From: Saccoglossus kowalevskii
Taxonomy: Eukaryota; Hemichordata; Enteropneusta; Harrimaniidae
Reading direction: 5' to 3'
Assembly (NCBI RefSeq): GCF_000003605.2
Contig: NW_003142305.1
Location: forward strand, 307,259 to 360,419
DNA: 53,161 nt
Below the pieces are notes generated by a model. It saw only the letters and a list, made by a program, of their open reading frames with translations. It searched no databases and was not told the DNA's origin. The position numbers were made by a program, and so were the translations under genes. Below, in pieces: positions 48,846-53,161 of this stretch. Positions within the stretch are counted from its first letter, which is position 1; every line of letters begins with the position of its first letter.

Positions 48846-50903
48846 AATAGTGAAGATTATTTTGGAAAGCATGACATAAACATCATTGTTGGAGGAATGT
48901 GAATGTTGTTGGAAGAACTACAGAACAAAACACAAAACATACAGCTCGGCGAAGTGTATTTGTAATTCGTAATATCCTTCTATGGCAATGTTGAAAAATC
49001 TAATAACGTTGAGGCGTTGTAAACCCAGTGATCAAAGTACTGAAAAACTTCGACATTGAGATGTCTTGTGTGATGTTATTTGCAATCACATCTTACAATT
49101 CTGGATTTGTGTTACCATTACATATTCAGAACTATTTTTCTTCCTACTGTGGTGATAACAAGTACATTGGTTGTAATTTTGAAATTGGTAGAATACAGTT
49201 AAGTGACATCTCAACCTTATAACGCCTGAAACAGCCACTTTGCGGCTACCTTGTAGCATCTGTAGCGTTTAATTAATTTTGTTAAATTTGACTTCAACGC
49301 AAAGAAACTATGTGTCGATTTGCACATCTTCAAACTCTTTAAAAATATTATTTTTCTCATACATCATTTTGTCCAATCTATTTCCGCTAACCATTCATGG
49401 TGATTTGCAAAGGTGTGACAGCTGCGATAATAATCAAGGTATATAATCTGCAGATTAAAATTATCTACTTGTTTAATGTTGAATTATTGTAGAACTATTT
49501 AATTTGACCTGTATGTGAAGTGTATGAGTGTTATATGCCACCTGATTACCGCGTATCTACATACCGAATACAGTATGGTTGGAGAAGCTCGTGAAGGGTG
49601 AGTCTAATCTACAGCTGAACTGATATAACGCATTGATATTTTTTCCATCTACAGATATAATTTTTGTATTTATTTGATATGGGATGAGAGCTAGCACTTA
49701 ATTCTATTGACATATGCATTTGTGATGATTCATCAATAATATTGTCTGTTACATTTCTAATTTCTATCTGTCCTTTGTCTTGGCAATATAATTGATAATT
49801 CAACATTCAGTAACAGAAAATCATGCGAGAGTGTGGCATAGTAGAATACAAATATAATTATCATTGCCCATTCTGATGCTTTGGCTGATATGAATAATGG
49901 TGATGACTGTAAACATAGAATCATGATGAAATATGATTTCGATACAAAATGCCATGTTTTCTTTAAAAATTAATTGATGACGCATGTTTTAAACAACATG
50001 TTATATCCAAACTGTTTTAATTTGGAAGCACCTCCTACGACAAACACACATGCAATGTTTCAACCTAAAAATCCTGACTATACAAGTCTTCATATACAGG
50101 ACACTTTAGTATGCCGAATACGGTATGCATCTATAATACACACAATGTTTATTATTTATTAGAAAAAAGTGCCCACACACGTCACTGTTGTTAACAGACA
50201 TATTTATTGATTTCAGTAACAACAATATTATTTATCTATATATTTTTCCAGTGTGCATACCATGTACCTGTCACAAGATGAATAACCGATGGAAACATGC
50301 ACAGTGTTGTCATCAATGCTCGAGTTTCCAGTGTTCTAATCATTAAATTCATTTTCTTAGTAGATATTATTCTATTGGAGGGGACTGAATGTTGAATTCC
50401 ATCCAAATTTGCGTTTCTCCAAGTCTCTAATAATACATAACCATGTAACTGTTTAACAATTTCATAAATATAATATGAAAACAAATATCGAAAAAAAATT
50501 AGTTTGCTACTTCTTCGAAAACTTTTTGAAATACCTTTCGTTACGATGGTGTTCATGGTGAACACTATTATATGTTGCGAATTCAAGCAACCAATCACTG
50601 GTGTCGTATGAAACGTACTAAACGTATGAAAAGTGCCATTGATAGAGCCAGCATCGGCAGTTCTATACTGCATTGTTATTTGCAGTGGCCGCCATTCATT
50701 TCAGGTTGATATGATACCAGATTTAACTCAAGCTTGTGAATTATGTGGGTTATTGTTGGTTCAGTATCCTTGTCCTATACGCCAGAAGAACTCTGGTTAT
50801 GTAAATATAATTTAAAATACCACACTTTCCGATTTGGGGAGGTGATTTTGAAAGTGTTGAAAGTAGGCAATCAAACCGTTTGAAAACATATTAGATGAAT
50901 GAT
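48846..50903. other. Intergenic DNA between retrotransposon remnants
   Basis: AT-rich, with chance frames only (longest 145 codons, minus strand 50236-50673, unrecognised). No RNA gene, repeat array or domain seen. Confidence 0.4.
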
Positions 50904-51830
50904 CCATAGATCAATATGTCATCCACTATTGATTTAATGCCAGGCAGATTGCTTGGTCACTATTTCTTGGTCTTGTCTGTGCTGATACTCTTCCGGTGCT
51001 GTTGAAGTACCAAATGCCATACGTAGCCAACAGAAGCCACCAAAATGTATGTTAAAGATTGTGAGATAAGAGCCTTCTGTATACAGTTCAACATGCCAAA
51101 ACCAATGTGTGTGCATCTAATACACTGTCTAGGTTTGCATTGCTTAATTCAGGCAACACAACTTGTTGGAAATGAATAGTGACTTATCTTTAAAGCTCTG
51201 TTGTGATCGCAGGGGTCAATGCATATTCTCATCTGTCCTGGCTTTATCTCCATTACCAGACTTGATACCCATGGTGTTGGTTCGGTTACAAATGCTATTA
51301 TGTTTTCTTTTGTTAACCTGTCCAGTTCCTCTTTGAACTGTTCTTTTATAGCGACTGGAACTTTCCACAGTGTATGGACACATTATTTCACACTTGGACC
51401 TAACTCCAAGTGATATTTCTCAACTAGCACACCAGTGTCTTCAGTGTGTCAGCTTTGATTGGTTTCACCTCACTACCAGTAACTATAACTGGCACTGCTG
51501 GCTTTTTCCTTGGTGAAAGTTCCTTATTAACTATCATGATCTGCTGTGTCGCTCTGCTACCCAGTAGTGGAATGTCCATCTCATCCTTTACAGTGACACA
51601 CACCGCTATGTATTGCTTACTATTCTTGGGATTCACCATCTTTACTTTAGTTTGTCCCACTGGCTCCACTGTTGTACATAATCAGTAATCATCCAGAGCC
51701 TGTGAATTTATATTGTTCCAAATCAGCTAGTTATCCAATGGGATTATGTTACATGTAGTCTTTAAGTCCAGTTGAAACTTCACAGGATTATTATCCAAGT
51801 ACATAGCAGCATATACTTTTTTGAAAAATT
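50904..51830 (-). mobile_element. Ty3/gypsy-like retrotransposon remnant B (protease to reverse transcriptase)
   Basis: Minus strand, in gene order. Protease-like KFQLDLKTTCNIIP at 51741-51785, where the catalytic DTG has become DLK. IPLLGSRATQQ follows near 51550. RT start is EQFKEELDRLTKENIIAFV and TEPTPWVSSLV at 51260-51350, then GQMRICIDP. FGGFCWLRMAFGTSTAPEEYQ lies at 50980-51050 and the catalytic box VDDILIYG at 50904-50926. Several stops and frameshifts separate these pieces. RNase H, integrase and LTRs are not seen. It is a decayed fragment, more complete in RT than remnant A. Confidence 0.85.
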
Positions 51831-51928
51831 CACTTTCTTAATTTGTTCTCTCACTATTGTAAGAGTTACAGTTGTTATGGCTTCATACCCACAGGCTTGT
51901 TCATCTTCAATGCTGTGGATACTTCTCT

Positions 51929-51982
51929 GTTTTGTTTTGTTTTGTTTTGCTTTATATTTATTTATTTATTTATTTATTTGTT
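51929..51982. repeat. TTTTG and TTTA microsatellites
   Basis: A run of TTTTG pentamers (about 51929-51950) is followed by a run of TTTA tetramers (about 51955-51980), between two retrotransposon remnants. Such runs often form from retroelement tails, but no source element can be named. Confidence 0.85.
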
Positions 51983-52059
51983 GCTACCGTTTTACACCAG
52001 GAGCTCACTGGTAAGTAAATACGACCTGCAATAAAATTATTTATTGGAAAAAGCACATA

Positions 52060-53161
52060 CTATATAAATGAAAAAAAACAGCAAATTTAAAACTTAACGG
52101 AAGTATAAAAATGAAATTTTTAAAACTTAAAAAAAATACAAAACAATGAAACTTTTAAACTTAAAGTGAATACAGGAAATAAATATAATCTGCACAATCT
52201 TTTCTATAATCCATGGTATCAATAAGAAATTGTTTCACAACTCTATCAATTTCTTCACATATTTCATGATTGTAATGCTGAGTGCTATTGTCTAAAAGGA
52301 AACATAATAATGCTTTACCCTTTGTAATATCTTCGTAAAGATTTGCTTCACCATTTTTATATAGGATATGACTAATATTTGTCATCATAATATCTCTAAG
52401 CTCATTGTAGGTTTCACAATCTAGAACAAAGTGTGTTATCACCTTTCTTGCAGCATGGACATGTACAATCACTATTGACATTTGCCCACTTTTTTTCTCA
52501 TAAGCAAGACCTAGAGTGTATGACCTTGTTTTGAATTTAAGCTGGGCACCTTTATAATTTTAAATAACTGATTTTAAATATTTTTCTGATTTATTTGCCA
52601 TGTTTTTACTCCACTTATCTCACCAAGGACAGCCTCATTTGCAGTATTTCTGCATGCACCCAGAATGAATTTTCCTGTCATATGCTGCTTTTTTCTAAAC
52701 TCTCTTTGTCTCACTAAGTATCAGGATTTTCCCAGCATACTCTAAAGCTGGCCTTAATACCTGGTTCCATGGTGGCAAACCATATTCTACTCTATTAATA
52801 TTTCCATGACCACAAAGTATTGCTTTCATAACTGGAAATAAGGCATTACATTTTTCTATTATTTTTGTACAGTGGGTGTGATCTCTTACAATGCCAGAAA
52901 ATTGTATTGTTAAATTTGAGGTTCCTGATGAAGAATTTGGAGTGCTCCAGTTTCATTTTTCTTCGGGTTACACTGGCTGTCAAATATTTTGATGATATCT
53001 TCAGTTTTCTGTTAGCTTCTTGTCCATCGAACTGCATGGTTTCATACATTTCGCACCACCACCTGCCTATGAAGTAGAGAAACAACTTGTCAACATATAG
53101 TTGTAATTCTTCTTTCCATCTTTTCCCTCTTTTGCAAATTCTTTGGACTAACATCCAGCTT
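52060..53161 (-). mobile_element. Non-LTR (LINE) retrotransposon remnant, 3' part
   Basis: Read on the minus strand from the window edge. LRPALEYAG lies at about 52730-52760, then ILGACRNTANEAVLGEISG at 52612-52675, both typical of the region after the RT core in CR1/L2/Jockey-like LINEs. A C-terminal zinc knuckle CPCCKKG, split by a frameshift from VITHFVLDCETYNELRDIM, lies near 52390-52470. The frame stops after YIYFLYSL. The 3' tail (about 52085-52170) is made of diverged tandem copies of AAACTTAA-containing units, as many LINE tails are. Stops and frameshifts show it is inactive. The 5' end is outside the window. Confidence 0.75.

Noticed and set aside
50236-50673. 145-codon minus-strand open frame, the longest unassigned one.
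   Set aside because: Low-complexity composition, no domain signature and no splice-linked neighbours found.
1-53161. CRISPR arrays, bacterial operons, rRNA genes or viral genomes.
   Set aside because: Nothing of the kind is seen; the tandem arrays present are minisatellites without conserved direct-repeat and unique-spacer structure.

Overview
The window is animal genomic DNA: AT-rich, with genes split into many short exons by GT-AG introns, domain exons bounded by symmetric phase-1 introns, microsatellites, MITE-like elements and decayed retrotransposons. The domain families (ADAMTS, CUB, kringle, WSC, C-type lectin) and the base composition fit a marine invertebrate, either a lophotrochozoan or an invertebrate deuterostome. 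The species cannot be fixed from the sequence alone.

Two secreted-protein genes fill the middle and point tail to tail, with 920 bp between their stop codons. Gene 1 (plus strand, 7237-21879, 14 exons, 707 aa) reads signal peptide, EGF-like, kringle, WSC, then three C-type lectin-like domains (CTLDs). Kringle followed by WSC is the ectodomain order of Kremen, but here CTLDs stand where Kremen has a CUB domain, and no membrane segment is seen. Gene 2 (minus strand, 46107 or 44855 down to 22800, 29 coding exons, about 1320 aa) is a complete ADAMTS metalloprotease: prodomain, reprolysin catalytic domain with HEIGHNLGMSHD, disintegrin-like, TSP1, cysteine-rich, spacer, three more TSP1 repeats and three C-terminal CUB domains. 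CUB-tailed ADAMTS proteins recall vertebrate ADAMTS13. Both gene models were assembled by hand; every intron phase agrees and both totals divide by three.

Gene 2 appears to have two tandem-duplicated first exons with their upstream DNA (ATGs at 44855 and 46107). Each encodes a different signal peptide ending in a shared CYGI(K/R)SQ and each could splice in phase 0 to the same exon 2. This is the most interesting regulatory structure in the window.

Elsewhere: 1-7167 shows no gene. Intron 1 of gene 1 (7345-12600) holds a small inverted-repeat element. Intron 1 of gene 2 (38260-44780) holds a 496-bp MITE with a 6-bp target-site duplication, degenerate tandem repeats and a strong hairpin. From 47.2 kb to the end are remnants of two Ty3/gypsy-like retrotransposons and one non-LTR retrotransposon, all minus strand and broken.
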